The notes under the pieces are model-generated. The model ran no database searches and had not been told where the DNA came from. It saw nothing but the letters and a program-made list of their open reading frames with translations. The position numbers and the translations under genes were made by a program. DNA of 64,000 nt from Venturia oleaginea (Eukaryota > Ascomycota > Dothideomycetes > Venturiales > Venturiaceae): positions 1,364,001 through 1,428,000 of the forward strand of contig JABMLP010000008.1 of NCBI GenBank assembly GCA_013176395.1. The letters run 5' to 3'. Of the stretch, positions 1 to 13,108 are shown piece by piece (position 1 is the first letter of the stretch; the number at the start of each line of letters is the position of its first letter).

Positions 1-1523
1 TGAGGTTGGGACAGAAGACAAAGAAAATGAGCACGAGGGCATAAAGACATGCGCACCGGGAAGATCCAAAGGGACGCGTTTTTATACGAGGAACAAAGAA
101 GAAGGTATCAAGTTTATTCGGCATCGTCATGGTAGCGCGAGGGACACCGTCGACGAGAATAGGCGGCATCATACCCACACTAAGGGCCAAAGGCCGGCAT
201 GACCAAAAGATGCAGAGCAAAGCCAGGTCAAAGGGAAGAGCTGACGCAAGCCGTTGAGCTCATGGAGCTATCTTGCAAGCATATAGGGAGAATAAAGGAA
301 CTCGTATCTAAGTAAGACTAAATTGCAGCTACTTCGTACTAGTATCCAATCCCCACATCAACACCAGTAAATCAAATTCACTCCTTGAAGCATTCAACCT
401 CGCCAACAACCAATCCTCACAATTCATCTCTATCAAGCAGTCAAAATCATCAAGATAACTACGCATTCCACAATCAAACCCATCATAATCCAGTCAACGG
501 TATCCTTCAAAAGATATCGTCGCGAAACTCCCACAACGTTAACCATACCATCTCTCCCCCATAACATAAGACATAGCTTCTTCCATACCCCTTCACCACC
601 AGCACTTCAATCACACATCTCACCTCACCTCCCACAAAAACATGCCTCCCGCGTTCGAATCCAGATCTCGAGGAAAAACCAAATAGCATCCATCAGAATT
701 TCAAAATTGGAAAATAACTCTAGGTAAGAAAGCAACGGAAACCACCTGATATAAACTCCCCGCGTCCTCAACAAACAAGACTATCATACCAAATACGCAG
801 CTCCATCGTTTTTCACAAATCGCATTGTAGCAACATATGGAATCATCGGGGCGGGGAGGGGGCCTATGCGGAGTTTGAAATTTTAGTCAACCTTGTCAAC
901 CGTCAAAAAGGTCGAGAGGGAGTGGGTGGACAGGTGTCAGATGCTGTGACACGCTGTCGGTGCGTAGGACGGCACTCAAACGTCAGCTGAGATCCTGTCG
1001 GTCAATGCCACGAGAAATGGTAGCTGGTGGCCGTTGAATTGTCAGCCGAGTCACAAAATAAAGAAAGTGATTCGAGGGAAGCACAAATATAAGTAAAGGA
1101 AATGAAAACAGTCCGCAAACATCTAAAAAAGTCTACTACCAATCTAGCTAGGAAGACAGCAGGAGGTAGGACGTGGATAAAGGTGACTCTGGGGTGGAAG
1201 TATATCTAGGTTACAACCTCTGCAAACCTATTATAACTTTGAATTTCGCTTCTAAAAGAAAACACCACGCAGCAGATGACAATCCGCTATCGCATTCAAT
1301 AGTTTAGACCTCCCAGCCAGCAACAAAAAACCGTGTGCACTTTTTGACTTTCCCAATAATGTGAATTTGTTTCGAAACTGCGTGTGATCGTGCTTGCACC
1401 GGTCGCAAACAGTTCTTCCGGTGCACCGAGTCCTTGGCTTGTCGTCGTTGTAATCGTAAAGAGAGTCGCTGGCATGGGTATTAGATGGGGCCGAAAAGTC
1501 GTCATTCATTGTAAGCACACACC
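1..1523. other. Non-coding region downstream of actin
   Basis: I see no convincing coding region. Open frames here are short, overlap on both strands and lack recognisable motifs. The part from about 1,200 to 1,523 lies just past the actin stop codon and is probably the actin 3' untranslated region and terminator. Confidence 0.6.
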
Positions 1524-3106
<1,583 letters not shown>

Positions 3107-4160
3107 GGCTGCGGTGATTAGGGTGCGGGGAGAGTGTACGTGTCGGGTGAGGGCGACTCTATGGTGTATATGAAGGTGATGGAAACTGGAGCAGCTCTAG
3201 CTGGTCTCAGTGAACAATGTTTGATGTTGTTGTTGGTTGACGGAGAGGGTCGGGTTGTGGAAAGATGGATGAAGTCTTGGGGATTCTGAGTTGGAGTTGA
3301 GTGCGAGCCAATTTTACGCTAACAACTCGAACACGTCGAACTGGTGGTGGGGATTTCAAAAAGAGAGAGGTTGGCAAGAACAAATAGGCATACAATTCAC
3401 TCGGGACGAAAAGATGGACCGAAGATGTAAAAGTCGGTTCAATTCTGCAGCCTGCTACCATATCCACGACTCTTCTTTGCCTTGTTGTTCCCTCCCTTCA
3501 GTGTGCACGCGCGGCCTGGCACCAAATACCGCCACCGATGCTGGCACAACGATGAGAAAGTGATATACAGCTGCTAGGCACCTGAATAATCCTCTTGGCA
3601 TGACTTTCCTTCTTCTTCTTCCTCTCTCCTGACGACGATCCTCCACAAGTCCCAGCCATCGTACACCGCAACGAGCTTTGTGTTGAGAGCATTGAGGGGC
3701 ACTTTGTATGGCCTGAGCTCCTGAGCTCCAAGGCACGCACCGAGCAGGACTCGGCCGCCCTGGCCCCTCTGGTATATCTCCTAATCGCCGTCGTACAGGC
3801 AGGAACCATGGTTCTTTTGAGTGACTCTGTGAAACCTCACCTCTCTCTATAGAATGCCAAGGCTGAGCATGTCCTACAGTTGGAAGCCATTGGAAGTCTC
3901 GTGAACTTTCGCTGATGTTCCCTCGTCATCAGCGGCAGGCATGTGCAATTATACCTTGGAACTACAATATGGACTGAAAAACATAACCGAGATATTACTT
4001 TGCAAACAATTCGCGACTACAAATATTAGTCTTCTCTTCCATAAACCTCATACGTCCCGAGCTCTCATAGAATATTCGATCCATTCTCAGCCATTCAGAG
4101 TCATCACAAAATCTACTTCGCTGCACGGCCAGGCGCACAACTCCCAGAACAGCCACCACC
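3107..4160. promoter_or_regulatory. Divergent act1/fes1 intergenic promoter region
   Basis: About 1.05 kb separates the divergent act1 and fes1 start codons. No open frame here has protein-like features. It must carry the act1 upstream region, including its 5' untranslated part (pyrimidine-rich on the minus strand near 3,600-3,660), and the fes1 promoter. I did not identify specific factor sites. Confidence 0.6.
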
Positions 4161-4929
4161 ATGGATCCCTCTCTCAACGAGCTCCTCAAATGGAGTATAC
4201 AAAACTCCACAGCCTCGACAGCCGCGCCAGAAGACCCAAACGCATCAGCAGCAGACCCAAGATCAACAGACACGCAACCTTTCAATTCACGCGCCCTCGA
4301 CCCAGCACTCCTGCAACACCTTCTAGGAGGTCCCTCAGACGCAGATCGTATGAAAGATGCCATGTCCGCGATCCAGAACCCGGAAGTAGATCTGGAAAAC
4401 AAGTTGATAGCATTCGACAATTTCGAGCAATTAGTCGAGGGAATAGACAATGCAAACAATCTCGAAACCTTGAAGCTATGGGTACCACTGGTGGAACAGC
4501 TGGACAGTGCAGAGGCTGAGATCCGAAAGTATGCTGCGTGGTGTATTGGAACATCAGTACAGAATAATGTCAAGGCACAAGAGACGGTATGTCACCTATA
4601 TCCCCCATCAAGAAAAGATACTAACATAAACCCAGCTAAATTCCCTCGGCGCAATACCCACGCTCATCAAACTCGCTACTTCAGATTCCTCACAGCAAAC
4701 AAGGAAGAAGTCCATCCTCGCCCTCTCCTCAGCGATACGGAATTACCAGCCAAACCTCGATGTGGCATTGAAATACCTACCAGGCGAGCATCAAGTAGAG
4801 GGAGCTGTGGACGCAACAGATATGGAGGCTGTTGACCCTATCATCTCGAAATTAAGAGAAGCGAGTGCGAAAATGGGCAATGGAGATACGAACGGAGCCA
4901 GCTGTGCGGTAGACGGCGTATGTACCTGA
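4161..4929 (+). CDS. fes1: Hsp70 nucleotide exchange factor Fes1
   Basis: A cytosolic armadillo-type exchange factor that releases ADP from Hsp70. Two exons, 4161-4586 and 4636-4929, are joined across a 49-nt GT...AG intron and give 239 residues. The N-terminus [16 protein letters not shown] is the family signature. It is followed by armadillo-like helices ([33 protein letters not shown]). The second exon continues in frame with [20 protein letters not shown] and [18 protein letters not shown] charged tail ends in CAVDGVCT. Length and order match fungal Fes1. The start is the first ATG and carries the conserved N-terminus. The gene is convergent with ede1. Confidence 0.93.
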
Positions 4930-6312
4930 GCAGCCTCAGAGGATGGGACCCAGGGTAAGAAGGCGTTTAGGACGATGCATCACGATTATGACTGAGATAG
5001 AGAGACATCTGAAGAGTGTGCAATGATACAAGCATACTCCTTTCGAAAAAAAGAAGGACCAATCAGCTTCTCATCAATCGTGCCAGGATCTTCAGTCATC
5101 AACAACTCACTCGAGTCAGGATAGTTCACACAGGAAGATCAGTCTTGTCATTGCTGCTACCCATACCTGCAAACGATGGCTCCCCTCGTACTTTGAATCC
5201 ACGAATCCAACTATGTCACAGCAGTCTCTCAATCTCAGATCACCATCAATAAATTCCCAGAAACCGTGAAAACAAACTGACCCGTCAGAAACTGAACACC
5301 ATTCTTGATGTGAATATCATACGCAACTTCTAATCACGCTGCCAAAACAACATCAAGTATATATAACTGCCAGTGAGACCCCTTACCTCCCAAAAGATAA
5401 ACTTGGAGGATAGATACACGAGAATTAATCACAACCACAATCCCAAAGATCAAAAGGTCAAAGAAGCCCGCCTATACGTCCCAACCCAACATCTAGAGTT
5501 CTGAACCTACATTCTATCCATACAACAGGAAAGGAAAGTCAAAGACATGATTGAAAAATAAAATTATAGATCACAGTCCGCCGCTTCCTGCCCTCTCATA
5601 CAAATCTCCACTCCATCGAAAATAGAAAGGTTAATATCAATACTTCCGTAATGTGCTCAAAATTTCCAAATCTCAATGTCACAGATTATGCAGGGCGTCA
5701 ATATATTCAGTGCAATGGCATCATTGGAGCGACCTACGAGTGAGTAAGTAGGTGTAGAGGACGTGTAGTGAACAAATACATCATTGGACTTTGTGATATA
5801 TATCACGGGCACGGACAGAGAGCATTGCAAATATTAGCACACCATCATAAACTATGAAATTACAATTAGAAGAAATCGAGTCCAAACTATCCCCAAACAT
5901 CAAATTTTCACTGCACAAAGGGGGACAAGGCTGTGATATGGGCGCGTGCGGTGCCAGACAAGGTATTTCCATGCCCTAGTAGAGAAAATCGATGGAGAGA
6001 GATAGTCATGTGCAGTATACAACCATGAAAACCAACCAACATCCATCCATCCATCCATCCATATGCTTTGCTCGCTCGCTCACTCAAAAGGTCGAAGAGA
6101 AAGAGAAAGAAGGGAAACGCACCCGCTAGCTAAGAGAAGAGAGCCCAAACACAAACAAACGCTAAACAGACCCCTAGACAAAAGAAGAGATCATGACAAT
6201 GAGAGTCAAAAGTCAAGAAATGACCAATCTTCCACGACAGCCAGAATCATCAACAAGGCAACCGACGAATCAGTTGTTTGTCAAATCATCGATAGCCTAC
6301 CAAATAAAAAAG
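4930..6312. other. Intergenic region between convergent fes1 and ede1
   Basis: Non-coding. It should contain both 3' ends. A short CATC tetranucleotide microsatellite lies at about 6,040-6,061. Remaining open frames are short and overlap on both strands. Confidence 0.6.
6041..6061. repeat. (CATC)n microsatellite
   Basis: Five to six consecutive CATC units are visible directly. The tract lies between the 3' ends of fes1 and ede1. Confidence 0.9.
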
Positions 6313-9300
6313 TTAGAACTCCGCCTCCGCCCTCGCCTGCTTCGCAGCCAGAACCTCACTCACCTTGCCAAAATCATAATCGTACTTCTCCAATGTCCTC
6401 ACAACAGTGGACCTTGAATAGCCCATCGACACCAATCTCTGCACGCTAGGATCGTCATGCACAGAACTCTCTGTAATGGTCCTACCAAGGCTGGGCTTGG
6501 GAGCCTCCAGAGCCTCTGGTGGAGCAAATCTGCCACTGCCGCTCATTCTTGGTGGCTCAGATGGTCCGAAGACTGGAGGCGTGGGAGCTTCGGGAATACC
6601 TGCTCCGAATGGTGCGTTCTCTTCGAAGCCCTTTCCAAGACTAGATGCCGCGTTGGGAGGTTCGCTGCTGATACTCTTCATCATTGCATCCCAATCATCT
6701 TGTGGAGCCTTCTTTGAGCTTGCCGATGCTTGCAGGGAGTTGAAGTTGGTTTCGAAATCACCAAACGAGTCATCGCCGAAGCCAGATTTGCCAACTGTCG
6801 GTGTGCGCTCAGAAGCCATGGTGCCAGATTTGGACATTGCTGGAGAGTCAAAAGCTGGGTTGAACTCTTCAAAGCCTTCGTGATGCTGGGAGGTGAACAT
6901 GTAGTCATCATCGCCTTGATCGTCATCATCTTCCTTGGCCTCAGCAAGGTCATCGAAATCAGCACCAAAGTCATCATTGAAGGATGGTTTCTGGGAGTGA
7001 TTGCCAGAAGAAGAGCCTTTGTCTGTACCGCTAGCACTTGGGTGCGAAGGCGCGCTGTGGTAAGCGTCAGAAGGCACGGTAGACGAAGCCGGTGTAGTTG
7101 ACATTGGTGGAGGGGAGACTGAGAATGTGCTTGTTGGTGCAGCCGAGCCAGATTTACTGGTCGACGATCCACCAAAGAGTGCATGTCCTTGACCACCTGA
7201 AGCTGGAGTCACGAATGTGGCTGGTGGAGCCTGGGCTGGCGCTTGAGAAGGCGAGGCGATTGGATTGTCACGAGTGGGCAACAAGCCGCCAAACTCAGCA
7301 GGGAATCCACGCGGCTCAGAGGGCGAAGTCGAAGTGTTGTATGAAGGAGGCGACTGGTGAGCTTCTGGCCGAGGTGGCTCAGCTGCTGGCTGTGATGAGA
7401 AGAAACTGGCTGATGACGGCTCTTTACCGCTTATTGCAGGCCGGCTGCGGTCTTCGAAATCGTTCTGGCTTATCTTGCGCTGGTGAGCAGGGGATGCTTG
7501 CGTGAAGTCATCATCGAAACCCGCCTCGCTTTCCGAGTCACTTTCCGACTCTTTGACAGCGATCGGAGGGAATTCGGAATGGAACTTGTTCATAGCTGGA
7601 TCACCAAGAGAACCATTAGTCGACGAACCGGTCATTTGTCGTGCTGCAGGTTGATTACTGGCGCCTACACTTGCGAAGGCAGAGTCGAAGTCGCTCTTGG
7701 TTGTGGCCGTTCGACTTGGTTGGCTGTAAAGACTATCATTATCGGTTTCTTTGGCCAAAGGAGTTGGATCTGGGAAAGCTCCTGGGATGTCTCGGCCAAA
7801 GGACTTGAAGAAGTCAGGCTTGCTCTCTTGCTGCGGTCCTCGTGATTGTTGACTAGTGATGCTTGCGACAGGAGATGCATTGGCATTTCGATCAAAAAGC
7901 GAAGCTCCTGTGCTCTGGTTGGTGTCAGTTCTCATTGGCTCAGGTCTGTCGAAGGCAGAGGGCGAGGACGATGTGGCATTGGTTGGTGTCTCGTTGCCGG
8001 CATAACGGCTCACCGGTGACTCGACTCGTACGGAAGAGGCAGTAGTTTCGTTGCGTCCGCCGGCAAATGGAAGATCACTGGAAGTAATCTGACGAGACGC
8101 AGGTGGTGGCGGAAGATCCGCTGGGCGAGGAGACGCAGATGGAGTTGGCATGCCAACATCGGAGATTGATCGATCCGATGGTGGAGGGAAAGCTGATTGA
8201 CCGTAAGATGGTTGTGTTGCCGGGCTACCAGTTCGTGCTGCAGGGCCCCAGATGTTATCAAATTTGTTCGCACCAGCATTGACATTAGAATCTTTGGATT
8301 CTGGACGAGCAAAGCCACCTGGAGACATGGTGTTGTCTATCGAAGGCTGTGGAGACTTCCTGAAGAATGGATTGGTGCTCTGGCTTGCAGTGGATGGCGC
8401 AGGGCTGACAACAGTGGACTGTGGTAGCCCTCGAGAGTCATCGACTTGCGATCGGCTGAGTTCACTGATCTCGTTCTTCAAACCGTCACGTTCAGTCTCG
8501 CTCTTCTCCAGTTGTTTCTTGTTGATCGACACCATGCCCTTCTCGTGGCGGCTGTCATTCTTCATCTTTTCAAGCTGGGGACGAAGCTGGGCCATTTCAG
8601 CATTGATCTGACGCATGCGTTCCTTCAAGTTTGCGTTCTCTCGTCTCTCATTCTCCAAAGCCCCGCCTGCTTGCTGGTGCTGGGTTTGAAGATCGTGGTA
8701 GTCGGCCTCAAGAAGTGCATGGTCTTGCTGGAGGCGCTTCGTCTCTGCTCTAGACTTTGTAAGCTGTTCCTCGAGAACCTGGACAGCGCTGGCCTCCTGC
8801 TCGAATTGAGTGCGAAATTGACTCAAGCGAAGCTCTAGATCTCGTCGTTGAGAATTTGTGTTGTTAAGCTCGTTCTGGGTCACGACCTTCTTCTGTTGAA
8901 CTTCTTGCATCTGGTTCCTTAACGTTCCAATCTGGCTGGACATATTCGCTAGCTCAGCGGTCTCGTTGGTTAGCTTCTTGCTAATTTCTGGATCGTTGTC
9001 TCCAAGCAGGTCGTCCAAGGCTGATGGTGGAGAAGGTTTCATATCCCGGTTCTGCGCAGCGGACGAAGTGCCCGAGCCACCGGTTGTGTGTGTGGCCAAT
9101 CCTTGCCCAAACGATGAAGATGGGATGAATGGCTTGAAGTGAGAATTAGAAACACCACGAGGAGAGTTGCCGCGTGGAGAACTGTTGCCAAAGGTTTGAG
9201 ATGTTGGAGAACTGGTCTTGTTGTTGAAAGGATCATCAAATGAACGAACACCGCTGGCAGAGCCGCCAGTAATCTGCGATTTCTGTGGAGGCGCAGCAGG

Positions 9301-10819
9301 TGGTGGGTTTGACAGAGCATCCAAGCCGAACAAATCCTCAGCAGCAGAAGGTGGCTTTGGCGCAGGTGCTGGCGCAGCAGGTACAGAAAACCCGGTAGCT
9401 TGTGGCTGCATGCCTGGCTTAGGAATTCCGCGCATGCTTGGAGGGATCAGATTAGGTGGAATGATTGCAGGCAAGTCAGGTGTCGCTTTGCCGCGCTGAT
9501 CTCGAATCAAGTACATTGCAACTGCAAACTCGTCGCGATTCAGTTGATCTAGACCACGAACAGTTGACAAGTCCCAGATCGCTGCGAGCGAATCTTGAGG
9601 CAAACCAGACTCGGAGAAGAAAGAGACAGCCTGGTCACCGCTGATATAACCGTTACGGTGGGTGTCGAGCTTGTCAAACAGCTGGTCAAATCCATTCTTC
9701 TCGACTGGACCAACCAACCAGTCGGTTGGAGGCGCCACTGGAGGTGCTCCAAATGCTTGACGTGCAAGTGGGCTGGCAGTACGTCCTCCGGCACCGCTGA
9801 ATTGGCGAGGCATGGCAGAGGCAACTGGAGGAGCTGCAGCTCTCCTGGATGCTGCTTCAATAAGACCAGCAGGCAGTGTCTGAGGCAGAGCCGTGAGAGC
9901 ACCAACTCTGTACGAAGCGAGCAGGTGCATGGCTATGACGAATTCGGCTAGAGAAAGTGCGCTGCGTTGTTCAGTATCAGCGAGGTTCCAGACATGTGCG
10001 AGGATGTTGTTCGGTAGGCCAGATCGTTGGAAGAAGTCACGAGCTTTATCTCCTGTATTTCTGTTAGTCAATTCGAAAGCCTGATCGATCTACTCAATTT
10101 ACCATCGAGAGTGCCCCCTTTTGGTACTCCGCCACTTTCAAACAACCGAGTATAATCTGCTACTCTGTCCGGAGTAAGTGGAGGAACACGGACTCCACTA
10201 TTTTGCGCCTGCATCGGAGGTGGGAAAGCGGGAGGAGGCGGCAGAGCAGCAGCCTGACTTTCGTCGAAGCTCTGTCCTGGAGGCATATTGACGCCTTCAA
10301 ACTTTGGGAAACCAGGTGGACAAGCTGTATGGAGAGCCGTCAGTCACTATGTGATCTCGTTATAGGCAGCAGACACTACGTACGCTGCAGCGCTAGATCG
10401 AGGCTTATTGGTCGTCCAGGACGAGACTGGAAATGTCCGATGAGTCGCATGGCTTTCGAGAATTCGTCCTTCAGAAGGAACCCGCGGTTCTCAGTGTCTG
10501 CCATTGCCCATATCTACATACCATTAGCCGTCCACAGCTTGATGAGCAGGCGCGCCATAGCCTACCTCGCCCAAGATATTCTCCGAGAGCTTTGTCTTGA
10601 AGAACAACGTAATAGCGACCTCGCCCGTAACGATGCCATCCCCCTTTGTGTCGGCTTGCTTGAACAGAATATCGAAGAGTCGTTCTTCCTCGCGTGTGAG
10701 ATTGGGAATGGCGGATTTGCCTGTTATTTGGCCATGGGTTAGCTACGCGGGTTCTCTACAACTCCTCTTGTAGGTGCAGTTGGCGGTCGCATACCTGGAG
10801 CGCCAGTGGTGTTGGCCAT
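6313..10819 (-). CDS. ede1: EH-domain endocytic scaffold (Ede1/Eps15-like)
   Basis: Early endocytic adaptor scaffold acting at clathrin-coated sites on the plasma membrane. Exons 10795-10819, 10566-10720, 10384-10513, 10103-10324 and 6313-10052 give 1,423 residues. Three EH domains are visible. The first is at about 15-110 (DTKGDGIVTG, IWAMADTENRGFLLKDEF). The second is at about 150-240 (RSGLPNNILAHVWNLAD). The third is at about 295-370 (LDTHRNGYISGDQAVSFF, AIWDLSTVRGLDQLNRDEF). A long heptad-like coiled coil rich in Q, E and K spans about 525-715. A Ser/Pro/Asn-rich disordered region follows. A C-terminal UBA domain lies at about 1380-1423 (RLVSMGYSRSTVVRTLEKYD). This order matches yeast Ede1. 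The start codon is in a 25-nt first exon, MANTTGAP. Confidence 0.95.
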
Positions 10820-12156
10820 GGTGCTACTACCGCTGCTGCTGTAATGCTACAATCATGCACTCTAGTTGTGGAATTGTAGTATTCCGTCTGTGATGATGCT
10901 TGGTGTTTGCTGGCCGGAAGCTGTAGGCTGGGAGCGTTAGCGATCGCGGTTGGCTGTGCCTCCGAACAGCATGCACGATCTGTCGTATCGTGCTCGCGAT
11001 GGGCGATGGCGAGGTGGGCGGTATATGAAGGTTGGATGATGTTATTATGAGGTTGTTGTTGTCTCCTGGTAAATGAGTTCTGAGTGTGCTGACTCGGGTA
11101 TCTCTGAAGCATTCTTCTGCACCGCCAACGAATGAACATCAACGCCACTTCACTCTGCCAATGACCGTCAGTCAGCTGCTTTTCTGCATGAAAGGCTGCC
11201 AGAGAATACCCATCATAAGGCGACTCCGCATTTCAACGCAGCATCCTACACATTTACCAACGAATGAATGTCCATCTCACCTCGGAATATGTACGTGAGA
11301 TAAAGAGCTACCGTCTTGCTCATTCTTTTTCTACTCTGTTCTCAAAACCTTCACAAACTACAGATGGAATTGGCATATTCTATTGAAGGATAATTACAAG
11401 TCTATTCTGTCGGCTCCGATATAGGTCAAGAGCTGGATACCTTATTAGGTCACTTCCCCAATTCAGTACCACCCTATCCCGGTAATCCAAGCTGTAGCTC
11501 CTATTAGCAGAGCCTACGTAGTAAATCCCACGTCAATCTTTTAGGCAGGTAGCACAGCCGTCCTAATCATCGCCAAGAAGACATTCAATTCCGCGCACCA
11601 TTTTCAGGTCGATATCGAGCGTCAGGGATTCCAACCATTCTGAACGAGAAACTGCTCAGAGTGCTCGATTCCGGTCTCCTACTTGAAAGAGACATCTTTA
11701 CAGTTCCAGAAAGACGGCAGCTATAAGGAGGTATTAGGCAAGCAGGTTTCTCCTCACCTACACTTCTCTGCACCACGGGGCTAACGCGGCTCGAGCCGTT
11801 GCTGCGTAACCAATCACAACCGGTATAAACTCGTGCTTCACGTTTCTAAGAAGCATGAGAATTTTTCTGTTGGAATGCGTCAATCTCCAAATGTCCCACA
11901 CAGTAGGAAGTAGAACTTTGAATGCCAACAAGGTCAGATGTTGGAGGTCGACTTGAACATATCGAATATGTATGTCAAAGCAAATTATACAGTAACGTAA
12001 TGTGACTACAATCTCTATATGCTAAGAGGAGAGTCGAGACCACACACAGGAGAGGAGAATGCCGTAACCCATCATGCTGACAATCGAATTGGAGTATCTC
12101 AATCAGAGCTCGCCTGACTCCCAAACGCCCGCAGGATGCAATACATGATGCCATCA
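10820..12156. other. Intergenic region upstream of ede1
   Basis: Holds the ede1 promoter and the 3' flank of the next minus-strand gene. I see no supported gene. A 12-nt palindrome, CGGCTCGAGCCG, lies at about 11,789-11,800. Confidence 0.5.
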
Positions 12157-13108
12157 TCATTTCGTCCCATCTTTGCGCCTCATGTCCTCGTTTCGGCGTT
12201 GTTGCATACCCTCTTCCACTTCGCAGTAGCCCAAGGCCAAACCCGCCTCTGGCTCTTTCTTACGCCACGCTTTTCCGAGTAGCCAATCAGTCACACTTAT
12301 GACCTTTGGCGCACTATTCCAATTGTCTCCCTCTTGTGCATGTTCAATAATATGAGTGAGGATCCTGCCCTTGGCGTCGAATTCGAAGAGAAACAATCCG
12401 CAGAACTCGTTGTCCCCATCCTCATCTTTACTACCTAGCCATTCGGTGATTTTGTCCACTTGAGCTCCTACGCCCCGGCTAGCCTTCGTCTTGCCACATG
12501 TTTTCCAGCGAACTATAAGGCGTTCATCACCAGAGTTCGAAGATGCGCTATTCTTGACCATTCTTTCTGAAGTGATGATCAGCTTTACGTTGCCAACAAC
12601 TGGAACACGGCCCCAAGCAACAGGTGATGTCCATAGAGCAGCTGTATATGCAATTCTCCCCGTGACCGTTGGAAGATGCGGGTGCGTGGAGGGAAAGAGA
12701 CGTAGGGTAATTTGTGGCGACAGAATTTCTTGAGGTAACGGTGATGCAAGGAGGGTTGGAAGACGTTCGTGTAGGATTCGAATAGCTAGAAAGATCAGTC
12801 GATTGTACGACTGGTCTGATGTGGAGTGACATACTCTTGCCCAGCTTCAACTTCCGCTCATCTGGTGGTGGATGATCCAGTCCACTACCTGGACCTTCGG
12901 TAGGTATTTGAAATGCAGGAGAAGTGCCGTTGAACCATACTTCAGAGCATCGAGAGTCCTTGTCGTGTAGATTGGCCAGATTTCGTTGCTGCTGATGCAG
13001 AACAGCTTGATTAAGGTGGACGAGACATGGTCGTTGATGTTGCGGCAGCAGCTGCGCGCGGCGTAAGCTCGTAGGCTTAAATCTGCGCATGAGCCTGCCG
13101 GTTGTCAT
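12157..13108 (-). CDS. Probable mitochondrial NTF2-like protein (DUF2358-like)
   Basis: Two exons, 12835-13108 and 12157-12785, are separated by a 49-nt GT...AG intron and give 300 residues. The first about 35 residues are rich in Arg, Ser and Leu and lack acidic residues (MTTGRLMRRFKPTSLRRAQ), which suggests a mitochondrial presequence. The core runs from LHERLPTLLASPLPQEILS through WGRVPVVGNVKLIITSERM and RWKTCGKTK to GLFLFEFDAKGRILTHIIEH. That alternation of a helix, strands and a final F-x-F/H-x-I strand resembles the NTF2-like DUF2358 group that includes human C6orf136. The family call is my recollection of the pattern, not a search result. The function is unknown. The tail (VEEGMQQRRNEDMRRKDG) is charged. 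Confidence 0.6.

Noticed and set aside
648..657. GTTCGAATCC, a tRNA T-loop-like motif
   Set aside because: No matching acceptor, D- or anticodon stems could be built around it on either strand.
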